A stretch of DNA of 64,000 nt, from contig NZ_CAJCKW010000006.1 in assembly GCF_903970965.1 (NCBI RefSeq), positions 186,001-250,000 of the forward strand, read 5' to 3'. A model generated the notes under the pieces. That model had not been told where the DNA came from, did not search any database, and saw only the letters and a list, made by a program, of their open reading frames with translations. The position numbers and the translations under genes were made by a program. Position 1 is the first letter of the stretch, and each line of letters begins with the position of its first letter. The DNA comes from Aureimonas sp. ME7 (GTDB taxonomy: Bacteria; Pseudomonadota; Alphaproteobacteria; Rhizobiales; Rhizobiaceae). This document shows, piece after piece, positions 26,568 to 34,791 of the stretch.

Positions 26568-28025
26568 ATGTTCGCAGCATACGATTCCAAGCTTTTCATC
26601 GCCGGCGAGTGGCGGACGGGAACGGGCGAGCGCCTGCCGGTCGAAAACCCGGCGACCGGCGAGATCATCGGCCATATCGCCGCGGCGAGCGCGGACGAAG
26701 TCGATGCCGCCGTCTCGGCCGCACGTGCGGCCTTCCGCCCTTGGGCAAAGCTTGCCCCGAAGGAACGCTCCTCAGCGCTTCACCGCTTGGGCGAGGTGGT
26801 CGCAGCGCGTGCCGACGCCATGGCCCTCATCATGACGAGCGAGCAGGGCAAGCCTCTCAACGAGGCGCGCGGCGAAATTCTGAAGCTGGCCGAAGCCTGC
26901 CACTTCTACGCCGAGGAGGCCGAGCGGGTTCACGGCGAGATCGTGCCGGGCGCGACCACCGACCATGAAAGCATGGTGATCCGCGAGCCGATCGGCGTGG
27001 TGGGGGCGATCACGCCCTGGAACTACCCGGCCGAGCTGATCGGCTGGAAACTGTGCGGTGCGCTGGCCGCCGGTTGCACGATCGTCATCAAGCCGGCCGA
27101 GCTCACCCCCTTCACCGCGCTCGCCATCGCAGAGGCATGCGTGGAGGCGAAGATCCCGGCCGGCGTCGTCAACGTCGTGACCGGCAAGGGTTCGATCGTC
27201 GGTCAGGCGCTGGTCGAGCATCGGGATATCGACAAGATCGCCTTTACCGGCTCCAGCGCGGTCGGCCTTCACATCCAGCGTTCGACCCCCGTGGTGCGGC
27301 GCATGTCGCTGGAACTCGGGGGCAATTGCCCGCTCGTGGTTGCACCCTCCGCCGACCTCGACGCGGCGGTCAAGGGTGCGGCCCGGCGCGCTTTCCGCAA
27401 CATGGGCCAGATCTGCATCGCGGTGAACCGCATCTATGTCGCCCGGCCGCACTACGAGGCTTTCCTGGCCAAACTGAAGACGGCGGTGGAACGGCTGACC
27501 ATCGGCAACGGTCTGGACAAGCCCGACGCGGATCTCGGCGCCATGGCCTCGGCCGAACCCTTGAACAAGACGCGCGAGCACCTGGCCGACGCCCTGGACA
27601 AGGGGGCGCGCCTCGTTTCCGGTGGTTCGGCGCCGGACGGCGAAGCCTTCTCGCGCGGGCACTTCTTCCGGCCGACGGTCCTGGCCGACTGCACCCACGA
27701 AATGAAGGTGATGACGGAGGAAACCTTCGGCCCCCTCGTCGGCGTCGCGCCCTTCGACACGCTGGACGAGGCGGCCGATCTCGCCAACGACACGCCCTAT
27801 GGTCTGGCGTCCTACGTCTATGCACGCGACGTGAACGAGGTCCGCGCCCTGTCGCTCCGGCTCGACTACGGCAACGTGGCGGTCAACAACGTGGACGCCG
27901 GCGTGATGAACGCGCCCTATGGCGGGCGCAAGCAGAGCGGCGTCGGCTACGAACACGGGCGCGAAGGCATGCTGGAATACATGCACTTCAAGCATATCCG
28001 CATCCGCTACGACGAGGCACGTTGA
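26568..28025 (+). CDS. NAD(P)-dependent aldehyde dehydrogenase, semialdehyde type
   Basis: 485 residues of the succinate/alpha-ketoglutarate semialdehyde dehydrogenase group. Catalytic residues are present: Asn152 in TPWNYP, Glu249 in LELGG and nucleophile Cys283 in GQICIA. The strand after Glu reads GGNCP instead of the usual GGKSP. ATG 26568 is preferred; another in-frame ATG lies at 26526. It probably oxidises the semialdehyde made by the divergent FAH-type dehydratase to 2-oxoglutarate. It heads the rightward operon with kinase, HAD phosphatase and RpiR. Confidence 0.88.
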   Translation: MFAAYDSKLFIAGEWRTGTGERLPVENPATGEIIGHIAAASADEVDAAVSAARAAFRPWAKLAPKERSSALHRLGEVVAARADAMALIMTSEQGKPLNEARGEILKLAEACHFYAEEAERVHGEIVPGATTDHESMVIREPIGVVGAITPWNYPAELIGWKLCGALAAGCTIVIKPAELTPFTALAIAEACVEAKIPAGVVNVVTGKGSIVGQALVEHRDIDKIAFTGSSAVGLHIQRSTPVVRRMSLELGGNCPLVVAPSADLDAAVKGAARRAFRNMGQICIAVNRIYVARPHYEAFLAKLKTAVERLTIGNGLDKPDADLGAMASAEPLNKTREHLADALDKGARLVSGGSAPDGEAFSRGHFFRPTVLADCTHEMKVMTEETFGPLVGVAPFDTLDEAADLANDTPYGLASYVYARDVNEVRALSLRLDYGNVAVNNVDAGVMNAPYGGRKQSGVGYEHGREGMLEYMHFKHIRIRYDEAR

Positions 28026-28029
28026 TCCC

Positions 28030-29553
28030 ATGACCGAGTGTCTTCTCGGGATCGACATCGGCACGTCCGGCTGCAAGGCGATCTTAATCGGCTTCGACGG
28101 CGCGGTGCTGGCAAGCGCGACGCAGAGCTATCCCTTGTCCCAGCCCCGCCCGGGCTGGAGCGAGCAGGACCCGGCCGATTGGGTGGACGGGGCGCGCCGG
28201 GCCGTGGCTGCGGCACTTGGCCATCGCGCGGATCTGTCGGTTCGAGCGATCGGCCTGTCCGGTCAGATGCACGGGCTGACGCCGCTCGACGACGCCCATC
28301 GTCCCTTGCGTCCCGCCATTCTTTGGAACGACCAGCGCAACGGCCGCGAATGCGACGAGGTGGTGGAGCGCGCAGGCGGCGAGGAGGCGCTCCTCGCACT
28401 GACCAACAATCGCATGCTGGTCGGCTACACCGGGGCCAAGATTCTCTGGATGCGCGCCCACGAGCCGGCGCTTTTTCAAAAGCTTCGCCACGTCCTCAAC
28501 CCGAAGGACTACCTGCGTCTCGTTCTGACCGGAGAATTGGCGACCGAAGTGTCCGACGCATCGGGCACGGGCCTTTTCGACGTGCGGACGCGCCGCTGGT
28601 CGGACGCGCTCCTCGACCGACTGGAACTGCCGGGCGAAATCCTGCCGAAGGCGTACGAATCTTCGGTCGTCAGCGGCCGCCTCAGCGCGTCCGGCGCATC
28701 GCTCCTCGGGCTTCGCGAAGGCATTCCCGTGGTGGGCGGCGGCGGCGACAGCGTGATCCAGACGCTGGGCTCGGGCGTCATCGCGCCGGGCGAGTTGCAG
28801 ACCACGATCGGTACCGCCGGCATCGTCGCCTGCGCGCTCGATACGCCGCGCCCCAATCCGGGCGGGCGGCTGCAGGTCTTCTGCAACATCGATCCCGCCA
28901 AGTGGCATTGCATGGGTGTTTCGCTGAACGCGGGCGGAGCGATGAACTGGTTCCGCCATCTGACCCAGGAGCTGGGTGGGGGGGGCGAGCCACCATCGTT
29001 CGACACGCTGGCGGATCGTGCGGCCCAAAGCCCCGTGGGAGCCCGGGGCCTCCTGTTCCTGCCCTATCTCTTCGGTGAGCGCTGCCCGCATCCCGATCCG
29101 GCCGCGCGCGGCGCCTTCGTCGGCCTGACCGCCCGCCATGGGGGCGCGGACATGACGCGCGCGGTGATGGAGGGCGTCGCCCATGCGCTGCGCGACATCT
29201 TTGCGGTGATGGAAGAAGCCGGCATCGGGCGCACCGTCGTGAAAGCCTCGGGCGGCGGCGCGCGCTCTCCCCTCTGGCGTCAGATGCAGGCCGATCTCTT
29301 CGGCTGCGACGTGGTGACCACGGAGGGCGCAGCCGAAGGCGGCGCCTTCGGTGCGGCGCTCGTGGCAGGCGTCGGCATCGGCGCCTGGCCGGATGCGACG
29401 GCGGCCGCCGCGCTCTGCCGCACCGTCACGAGAGAAGAGCCAGCAGAAGAGGCCGGCGCCGTTCTCGCCGAGGCCAACCGCATCTACCGCACCCTTCATT
29501 CCGCTCTCGCGCAGGCCTCGGCCGATCTCGGCCAGCCGCGCCTGGACCCGTGA
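28030..29553 (+). CDS. FGGY-family carbohydrate kinase, xylulokinase-like
   Basis: 507 residues. N-terminal phosphate-binding loop GIDIGTSGCKAIL, substrate region GLSGQMHGL and ILWNDQR, catalytic Asp in GGGGDSVIQTLG, and the C-terminal ATP site KASGGGARSPLW. The GQMHG and WNDQR motifs are those of XylB. It phosphorylates a ketopentose or a related polyol or sugar. It starts 4 bp after the aldehyde dehydrogenase stop. With RpiA in the same cluster, the phosphorylated product could enter the pentose phosphate pathway, whereas the FAH and aldehyde dehydrogenase genes suggest a non-phosphorylated route; the cluster appears to hold both. Confidence 0.9.
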   Translation: MTECLLGIDIGTSGCKAILIGFDGAVLASATQSYPLSQPRPGWSEQDPADWVDGARRAVAAALGHRADLSVRAIGLSGQMHGLTPLDDAHRPLRPAILWNDQRNGRECDEVVERAGGEEALLALTNNRMLVGYTGAKILWMRAHEPALFQKLRHVLNPKDYLRLVLTGELATEVSDASGTGLFDVRTRRWSDALLDRLELPGEILPKAYESSVVSGRLSASGASLLGLREGIPVVGGGGDSVIQTLGSGVIAPGELQTTIGTAGIVACALDTPRPNPGGRLQVFCNIDPAKWHCMGVSLNAGGAMNWFRHLTQELGGGGEPPSFDTLADRAAQSPVGARGLLFLPYLFGERCPHPDPAARGAFVGLTARHGGADMTRAVMEGVAHALRDIFAVMEEAGIGRTVVKASGGGARSPLWRQMQADLFGCDVVTTEGAAEGGAFGAALVAGVGIGAWPDATAAAALCRTVTREEPAEEAGAVLAEANRIYRTLHSALAQASADLGQPRLDP

Positions 29554-29578
29554 CGGAAGGCCAAGGAGTCCTTTGCCG

Positions 29579-30274
29579 ATGCCCTCAACCGCTCCCCATC
29601 CCCACGTTCTGATCTTCGATCTCGACGGAACGCTGATCGACAGCGCCCACGACATCGCGGCTGCCGTCAACGAGTATCTCGCCTCCCGGGGCTGGCCGGC
29701 GCAGGACCCCGCCTTCGTGGAAGGCTTCATCGGCAACGGACCGCGCCGGCTTCTTCTGGATCTTCTGAAATCGACCGGCCTGCCGCACGACAACGCCACG
29801 GTGGACGAAGCGGTTTCGACCTATATCGCCAACTACGAGCGAAACCCCACGCGCCATACCCGTTTCTACCCGCATGTCGAGGAGGACCTGCGACGGCTCC
29901 ACCGCTCGGGTTTCAGCCTCGGCCTTTGCACCAACAAGCCGCACGCCCTGACGCTGAAGGTGCTCGATCTTCTGGGCATCGCGTCCTTGTTCGAGGCCGT
30001 CGTCGGGGCCGATGCGGCGCCCGCCTGCAAACCCGATCCGGCTCATCTTCTGGCCGTGTGCGAACTAATGGGCGCTGACCGGAACCATGTCGCCTATGTC
30101 GGCGATACGGCGGTGGACCAGGCGACGGCCGCGAGCGCCGGCATCCCCTTCCATGCCGTGCCCTGGGGCGGCGGGTCGCTCCTCCAGGTGGAGCCGGGCT
30201 TTCGGCTGGAACGGCTCGCCGATCTCCTGGCGCTTCGGCCCGCCGCCGAGTTCAGGTCCGCATGGGCGCGATGA
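29579..30274 (+). CDS. HAD-superfamily phosphatase, phosphoglycolate phosphatase-like
   Basis: 231 residues. HAD motif I DLDGT (Asp14, Asp16), motif II region GLCTNKP, motif III Lys in ACKPDP, and motif IV GDTAVD. This layout is that of Gph-type phosphatases. AAGGAG lies upstream of the ATG. It overlaps the RpiR gene by 13 bp. In a sugar kinase operon it may remove dead-end or toxic sugar phosphates, or process a pathway intermediate; 2-phosphoglycolate itself is not implied by the context. Confidence 0.88.
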   Translation: MPSTAPHPHVLIFDLDGTLIDSAHDIAAAVNEYLASRGWPAQDPAFVEGFIGNGPRRLLLDLLKSTGLPHDNATVDEAVSTYIANYERNPTRHTRFYPHVEEDLRRLHRSGFSLGLCTNKPHALTLKVLDLLGIASLFEAVVGADAAPACKPDPAHLLAVCELMGADRNHVAYVGDTAVDQATAASAGIPFHAVPWGGGSLLQVEPGFRLERLADLLALRPAAEFRSAWAR

Positions 30275-31110
30275 CCGGAAGCCTTCTCCAGCGCATCGTC
30301 ACCGAACGCGACGCGATGGGCGCCGCGGAGCGGCGCGTGGCCGATTTCGTCGCCACGGACCCCGGCAGCGTCATTCACATGAGCATGGCCTCCTTGTCGC
30401 AGCGATGCTCGGTCAGCGATCCGACGATCATGCGCTTCTGCCGCCGTTTCGGCTTCGAAGGCTACGGCGATTTCAAGCTGTTCCTAGCGCAAAGTCTGGT
30501 GCCGTCCGCGCCCTTCGCATACGAGCAGATCATCCCCGGCGATTCCATCGCCAACATCGTGCGCAAGACGGCGCGCAATTCCCTGAACGCCATCCAGCGC
30601 GCGCTGGAGGATCTCGAGCCGCCGCAGATCGAGGAGGCGGCCAAAGTGCTGCAGGGGGCGACCTGGATCGGCATCTACGCTTCGGGCATCTCGGAGATCA
30701 CCGCACTCGACGCCGAGCACAAGTTCCAACGCCTCGGCATTCGCTGCGAAGCGCTGATCGGGCGCAAGAAGCAGTGGCTCCACGCTGAAACCTCGCGGCC
30801 CGGCGAGGTGGCGCTGATCTTCTCGCAATCCGGACATACCAGGCAGATGGTTGATATCGCGACGGCGGTTCGCGCCGGGGGCGCCCGGGTCGTCTCCGTG
30901 ACGGCCGCCGACAGCCCGCTCGCATCCGTTACCGACGCCCTGGTGGCCGTCGTGCCCTATGACAGGACCGAGCTCCTGACGCCGCTCGCCTCGCGGCTCA
31001 ACCATCACCTGGTGGTCAACATGCTCGTCACTTCGATCGCGATGATCGGCGGCAGCGAGTTTCCCGATCAACTGCCGGCGCTCGATTCCTGGCAGACCGA
31101 AAAGATCTGA
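30262..31110 (+). CDS. RpiR-family transcriptional regulator (HTH plus SIS domain)
   Basis: 282 residues. N-terminal HTH of the RpiR type (SMASLSQRCSVSDPTIMRFCRRFGF, cited by ends SMAS to RRFG, about 41-63) and a C-terminal SIS sugar-phosphate-binding domain (GATWIGIYASGISE; ALIFSQSGHTRQMVDIA). It probably senses a phosphorylated sugar made by the adjacent kinase. Repeated TAGYAAARCWATW sites at three promoters of this cluster are the obvious candidates for its operators. Followed by RpiA, as the family name recalls. Confidence 0.9.
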   Translation: MGAMTGSLLQRIVTERDAMGAAERRVADFVATDPGSVIHMSMASLSQRCSVSDPTIMRFCRRFGFEGYGDFKLFLAQSLVPSAPFAYEQIIPGDSIANIVRKTARNSLNAIQRALEDLEPPQIEEAAKVLQGATWIGIYASGISEITALDAEHKFQRLGIRCEALIGRKKQWLHAETSRPGEVALIFSQSGHTRQMVDIATAVRAGGARVVSVTAADSPLASVTDALVAVVPYDRTELLTPLASRLNHHLVVNMLVTSIAMIGGSEFPDQLPALDSWQTEKI

Positions 31111-31188
31111 AAGTCCCCGCATAGGACCTTCGAAACCCGCGCCAGCAACGGCGACGCGCGACACAACAAGCTTGCAGGGAGTATCCGC

Positions 31189-31896
31189 ATGAGCACGCAG
31201 GACGAAGCGAAGAAGGTCGCGGGACGACGCGTCATCGAGGAGTTCGTCAGGGACGGGATGAAGCTCGGCCTCGGCTCGGGCACCACCTCGCACTTCTTCG
31301 TGCGCGAACTCGGCCGGCACGTGGCGGGCGGCATGCGCCTGACGTGCACCACCACTTCGCGCGCCACCAACGAGGTCGCGCGCGAAGCGGGCATCGCGCT
31401 CACCGACCCGAACGAGATCGGCGAGCTCGACCTGACGATCGACGGGCCGGACGAGATCGACCGGCAGTTCAACATGATCAAAGGCGGCGGCGCATGCCTC
31501 CTTTGGGAGAAGATCGTCGCCCATGCGTCCAAGCGCATGATCACGATCTGCGACGAGACGAAGATCGTCGATCGGCTGGGTGCCTTTCCCCTGCCTGTCG
31601 AGGTCGTTCAATTCGCCTGGAAGCAGACCCGACGCATGGTGGAGGGGACGCTTGTCGAGCACGGCATCGAAGGCGCGGCGATCGAGCGGCGCATGCGCGA
31701 TGGACAGCCGGTGATCACCGACAGCGGTCACTTCATCCTGGACTGCCGCTGCGGTCCGGTTCTTTCCGACCCCGGCCCCTTGGAAACCGCGCTGAACCGA
31801 ATCCCAGGCGTTGTCGAGAACGGCCTCTTCACGCGCGAGTCGGCCGGCATGGTCGTCGGTCGGCTCGACGGCAGCTCGGATGTCCTCCTTCGATAG
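31189..31896 (+). CDS. rpiA: ribose-5-phosphate isomerase A
   Basis: 235 residues. GLGSGTTSHFF (27-37) is the phosphate-binding loop, DGPDEID (85-91) the catalytic block (Pro replaces the common Ala), and KGGGACLLWEK (98-108) carries the conserved Lys and Glu. It interconverts ribose 5-phosphate and ribulose 5-phosphate. Its place inside a sugar-catabolic cluster suggests an inducible paralogue serving this pathway, or an enzyme for a related pentose phosphate, not the housekeeping copy. AGGGAG lies upstream of the ATG. An operator-like site starts 3 bp after its stop. Confidence 0.9.
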   Translation: MSTQDEAKKVAGRRVIEEFVRDGMKLGLGSGTTSHFFVRELGRHVAGGMRLTCTTTSRATNEVAREAGIALTDPNEIGELDLTIDGPDEIDRQFNMIKGGGACLLWEKIVAHASKRMITICDETKIVDRLGAFPLPVEVVQFAWKQTRRMVEGTLVEHGIEGAAIERRMRDGQPVITDSGHFILDCRCGPVLSDPGPLETALNRIPGVVENGLFTRESAGMVVGRLDGSSDVLLR

Positions 31897-31899
31897 ACC

Positions 31900-31915
31900 T
31901 AGTAAAGCAATATTT
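31900..31915 (+). promoter_or_regulatory. operator-like motif, copy 3, upstream of the sugar ABC operon
   Basis: TAGTAAAGCAATATTT, identical to copy 2 over its first nine bases, immediately after rpiA and about 165 bp before the binding-protein gene. Same orientation as copies 1 and 2. Confidence 0.45.
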
Positions 31916-32024
31916 TCTCGTTCGAGTACCAATCGCTATCCAAGCAGCTAGCCGGGAATTCTGCGACATTCGCCCGTTTTCACGGCTGATCTGCACCGAT
32001 TGGGTCGAACCGAGCGGGGATCCC

Positions 32025-32061
32025 TTGACGGCTCGCCAAAACAGCTAGTAATCCTACATCA
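32025..32061 (+). promoter_or_regulatory. candidate promoter with weaker operator copy 4 for the sugar ABC operon
   Basis: TTGACG (32025-32030) and TAGTAA (32046-32051) or AGTAAT could form -35 and -10 elements with 15-16 bp spacing. The -10 overlaps TAGTAATCCTACATCA (32046-32061), which keeps 11 of 16 positions of operator copy 2. Together with copy 3 at 31900 it would let one regulator bind both sides of the promoter region. Confidence 0.35.
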
Positions 32062-32080
32062 ACATCTCTGGGAGGAGACC

Positions 32081-33163
32081 ATGAGCCCCATGTCACAGAT
32101 CAATCGTCGTCAGGTCCTGCAAGCGGGCGCCGCCCTTGGCGCCACCGCCATGCTGGGAGGCCGTGCCTTCGCGCAAGGCTCCGGCTTCGTGCCCTACAGC
32201 AACAAAAGCCTCGACTACTATTTCTTCGTCATTCAAGAAGAGGCCGTGAAGCGCGCCGTGGAAGCGCAGCAGTGGCGCTTCCAAGCCACCAATGCCAGCT
32301 TCGACAACACGCGCCAGCTCGAGCAATGGCAGAGCCTCATGCTCAGCCAGCCGAGCGCCATCGTGTCCGACCCCATCGACAGCCAGGCGATCGTCAGCGC
32401 CATCCGCCGCTACAACGCCCGCAAGGTTCCCGTCGCCATCATCGACACGCCGGCCGACGGCGGCGACGTGGCGATCACCGTGTCCTTCGACAACAAGCTC
32501 GGCGGCGTGATGGCGGCGCAGGAGATCGTCAAGCGCCTGACGGCCAAGTACGGCAGCCCCAAGGGCACGGTGCTGAACTGCTTCGGCGCGCTCCAGAGCG
32601 TCGCCTGGCGCCAGCGCAAGGAAGGCATGGACGAGGAGTTCGCCAAGTATCCCGACATCAAGTATCTCGCCCGCCCGACCGAAGGCGCGCTGGACCAGAT
32701 GCTGGCGGTGACGCTCTCCACCCTGTCCGAGTTCCCCGACCTCGACGCCGTCCATGCCCCCAGCGACTCGCCCTCGCGCGGCATCGTCACCGCCCTCCAG
32801 CAGCGCGGTCGCTGGAAGAAGGTCGGCGAGGAAGGCCACGTCATCTTCGTCAACATCGACGGCGAGCCGATCGCGCTCAAATGGATCCAGGAAGGGTTCA
32901 TGGATGCCTGCGTCTCGCAGGACCCGATCGCCTACGGCGAGATCGCGGTCGAGATGCTGCAGAAGCATGCCATTCCCGGCGAGGCCGTGCCGCTCGGCAC
33001 GTATGAGAACAAGAAGTACTTCTGGGAGAAGGGCGAGATCGTGGCGGGTGCGACCGGGCCTACCCTGATCATCCCTCCCTTCGTGATCGAAGCCTCGAAT
33101 GCCGACGACAAGCGCCACTGGGGCGCAATTTCCGAAAAGGAATGGGGCATCCCCTATTCCTGA
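32081..33163 (+). CDS. sugar ABC transporter substrate-binding protein (RbsB-like)
   Basis: 360 residues, Tat-type signal (NRRQVLQAGAALGATAML, cleaved after AFA). The mature protein has the type I periplasmic-binding fold used for pentoses and polyols: AIVSDPIDSQAIVSAIRRYNARKVPVAI (cited by its ends AIVSD and PVAII), then the second-domain hinge. GGGAGGAG precedes the ATG at 32081. Partner of the RbsA-type ATPase and RbsC-type permease downstream. The ligand is likely the pentose, pentitol or sugar acid catabolised by the neighbouring enzymes. Confidence 0.88.
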   Translation: MSPMSQINRRQVLQAGAALGATAMLGGRAFAQGSGFVPYSNKSLDYYFFVIQEEAVKRAVEAQQWRFQATNASFDNTRQLEQWQSLMLSQPSAIVSDPIDSQAIVSAIRRYNARKVPVAIIDTPADGGDVAITVSFDNKLGGVMAAQEIVKRLTAKYGSPKGTVLNCFGALQSVAWRQRKEGMDEEFAKYPDIKYLARPTEGALDQMLAVTLSTLSEFPDLDAVHAPSDSPSRGIVTALQQRGRWKKVGEEGHVIFVNIDGEPIALKWIQEGFMDACVSQDPIAYGEIAVEMLQKHAIPGEAVPLGTYENKKYFWEKGEIVAGATGPTLIIPPFVIEASNADDKRHWGAISEKEWGIPYS

Positions 33164-33178
33164 TCCATCGCCCTGACG

Positions 33179-33209
33179 GGGCGCGGGAAGCTGAAGCTCG
33201 CCCGCGCCC
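33179..33209. other. intercistronic stem-loop after the sugar-binding-protein gene
   Basis: GGGCGCGGG (33179-33187) and CCCGCGCCC (33201-33209) form a perfect 9-bp stem with a 13-base loop, 15 bp after the binding-protein stop and before the ATPase gene. No T-run. Confidence 0.5.
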
Positions 33210-33233
33210 GATCCGCCCGATGAGGAGGCTTCC

Positions 33234-34763
33234 ATGACGACGATCCAACCGGCCGAACATGCGCCGCTCAGGCCCGGTCCGATCGTCCTGCGCACGGACA
33301 AGCTCGAGAAGCGCTATGGCGGCGTCCTTGCCCTTTCCGACGTTTCGGTCGCCATCCGCCGCGGCACGATCCATGGGCTTCTCGGCGAGAACGGCGCGGG
33401 CAAGTCCACCTTGGTGGGCCTGATCTCCGGCCAGCGCACGCCCACGGGCGGCACCATCTATCTCGACGAGACCCCCGTCGAGCACGCCGACGTGAAGGCG
33501 ATGGAGAAGGCCGGCATCTTCCTGGTCACGCAGGAGCCGATGATCGTCGATCATATGAGCGCGGCGGAAAACCTGATGCTCGGTATCTGGCCGCGGCGTT
33601 TCGGCTTCGTCGCCTGGAAGCGGCTACGTCTTGACGCCGCGCGCATGCTGGAAGGATCGGGCATCGATGGCCAAGCGCTGGCCGGTCGGCTCGACGCGGT
33701 GGCGCGGCGCAAGCTCAACATCCTGCGCGCCATGTTCAGTGGCGGCAAGATTATTATCCTTGACGAGCCCACCGCCGCTCTCAACGTCGAAGACCGTGCG
33801 CAGCTCTTCGACTTCATGCGCCAGTTGAAGAGCGAGGGCGTCACCTTCATCTTCATCTCGCACTATAACGACGAGATCCTTGAAATCTGCGACGCCTGCT
33901 CGGTCTTGCGCGACGGACGGCTTGCGGGCGGTACGGAGGACGTTCGATCGCTGACGTCGGAAAAGCTCTCCGAGCTCGTGCTCGGCCGCGACCTCGCGCT
34001 GTTCCAACGCGAGCGCCGCACTTTTCCGCTCGAGGCTCCCGCCCTGCATCTGCGCGACATCCGCGCCGGGACCCTCGACGTTCCCGAACTGCGCATCCGT
34101 CCGGGCGAGATCCTTGGCTTCACGGGCCTACCGGGCGCAGGTGCCAAGGAGTTGGCGCGCGTCATCTTCGGCCTCCTGCCCGCCCGCTCCGGCACGATCG
34201 CCCTTGCCGATGGCGACACGTCGCCCCGCCCGCTACCGCGCAATCCCCGCGAGGCCTTCGACCGGGGGATCGCCTTTCTGTCGGACGACCGGCGCCGCGA
34301 CGGCTCGGTCGGGGGCATGTCGATCGCGGCCAACCTGTCGCTTTCCTCCCTGCCGGGCGTCTCGAAGCTCGGCTTTTTCCGACGCGGCGCGGAAGTGGGG
34401 CTTTCGGCACGCTATTTCTCGGCCATGGGCATCAAGGCCGCTGGGCCGGATGCCGCAGTCGATACGTTGAGCGGCGGCAACCAGCAGAAGGTGGGCCTCG
34501 GTCGCGTGCTGGCGACCCGACCCCGCCTCCTCATTCTCGACGAGCCGACGCGCGGCATCGACGTCGGCGTGAAGCAGGACGTCCTGCGCATCATCGACGA
34601 CCTGACGCAGGACGGTGTTTCGGTGATCGTCGTGTCCACCGACACGGACGAGATGGTTCGCATCGCCGACCGGGTCTGCGTATTCGACAAGGGCCGCATC
34701 GCCGACGAGTTCGCCGGCGCCGAGATCACGAACGAAAGGCTGCGTGGTCTCGCCGAAGGCTGA
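33234..34763 (+). CDS. sugar ABC transporter ATP-binding protein, RbsA/XylG type (two ATPase domains)
   Basis: 509 residues, two fused nucleotide-binding domains. Domain 1 has Walker A GENGAGKST and Walker B IIILDEP, but where the signature is expected it reads LDAVARRKLNI without the usual S-x-x-x-Q pattern. Domain 2 has the family-typical weak Walker A (GLPGAGAKE), a good signature LSGGNQQK and Walker B LLILDEPTRGID. Dimer-of-domains sugar importers often have one degenerate site, but degeneration of the first signature is notable. Works with 32081 and 34792. Confidence 0.9.
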   Translation: MTTIQPAEHAPLRPGPIVLRTDKLEKRYGGVLALSDVSVAIRRGTIHGLLGENGAGKSTLVGLISGQRTPTGGTIYLDETPVEHADVKAMEKAGIFLVTQEPMIVDHMSAAENLMLGIWPRRFGFVAWKRLRLDAARMLEGSGIDGQALAGRLDAVARRKLNILRAMFSGGKIIILDEPTAALNVEDRAQLFDFMRQLKSEGVTFIFISHYNDEILEICDACSVLRDGRLAGGTEDVRSLTSEKLSELVLGRDLALFQRERRTFPLEAPALHLRDIRAGTLDVPELRIRPGEILGFTGLPGAGAKELARVIFGLLPARSGTIALADGDTSPRPLPRNPREAFDRGIAFLSDDRRRDGSVGGMSIAANLSLSSLPGVSKLGFFRRGAEVGLSARYFSAMGIKAAGPDAAVDTLSGGNQQKVGLGRVLATRPRLLILDEPTRGIDVGVKQDVLRIIDDLTQDGVSVIVVSTDTDEMVRIADRVCVFDKGRIADEFAGAEITNERLRGLAEG

Positions 34764-34791
34764 AGAACCCGCAGCATCCACAGGATACGCC

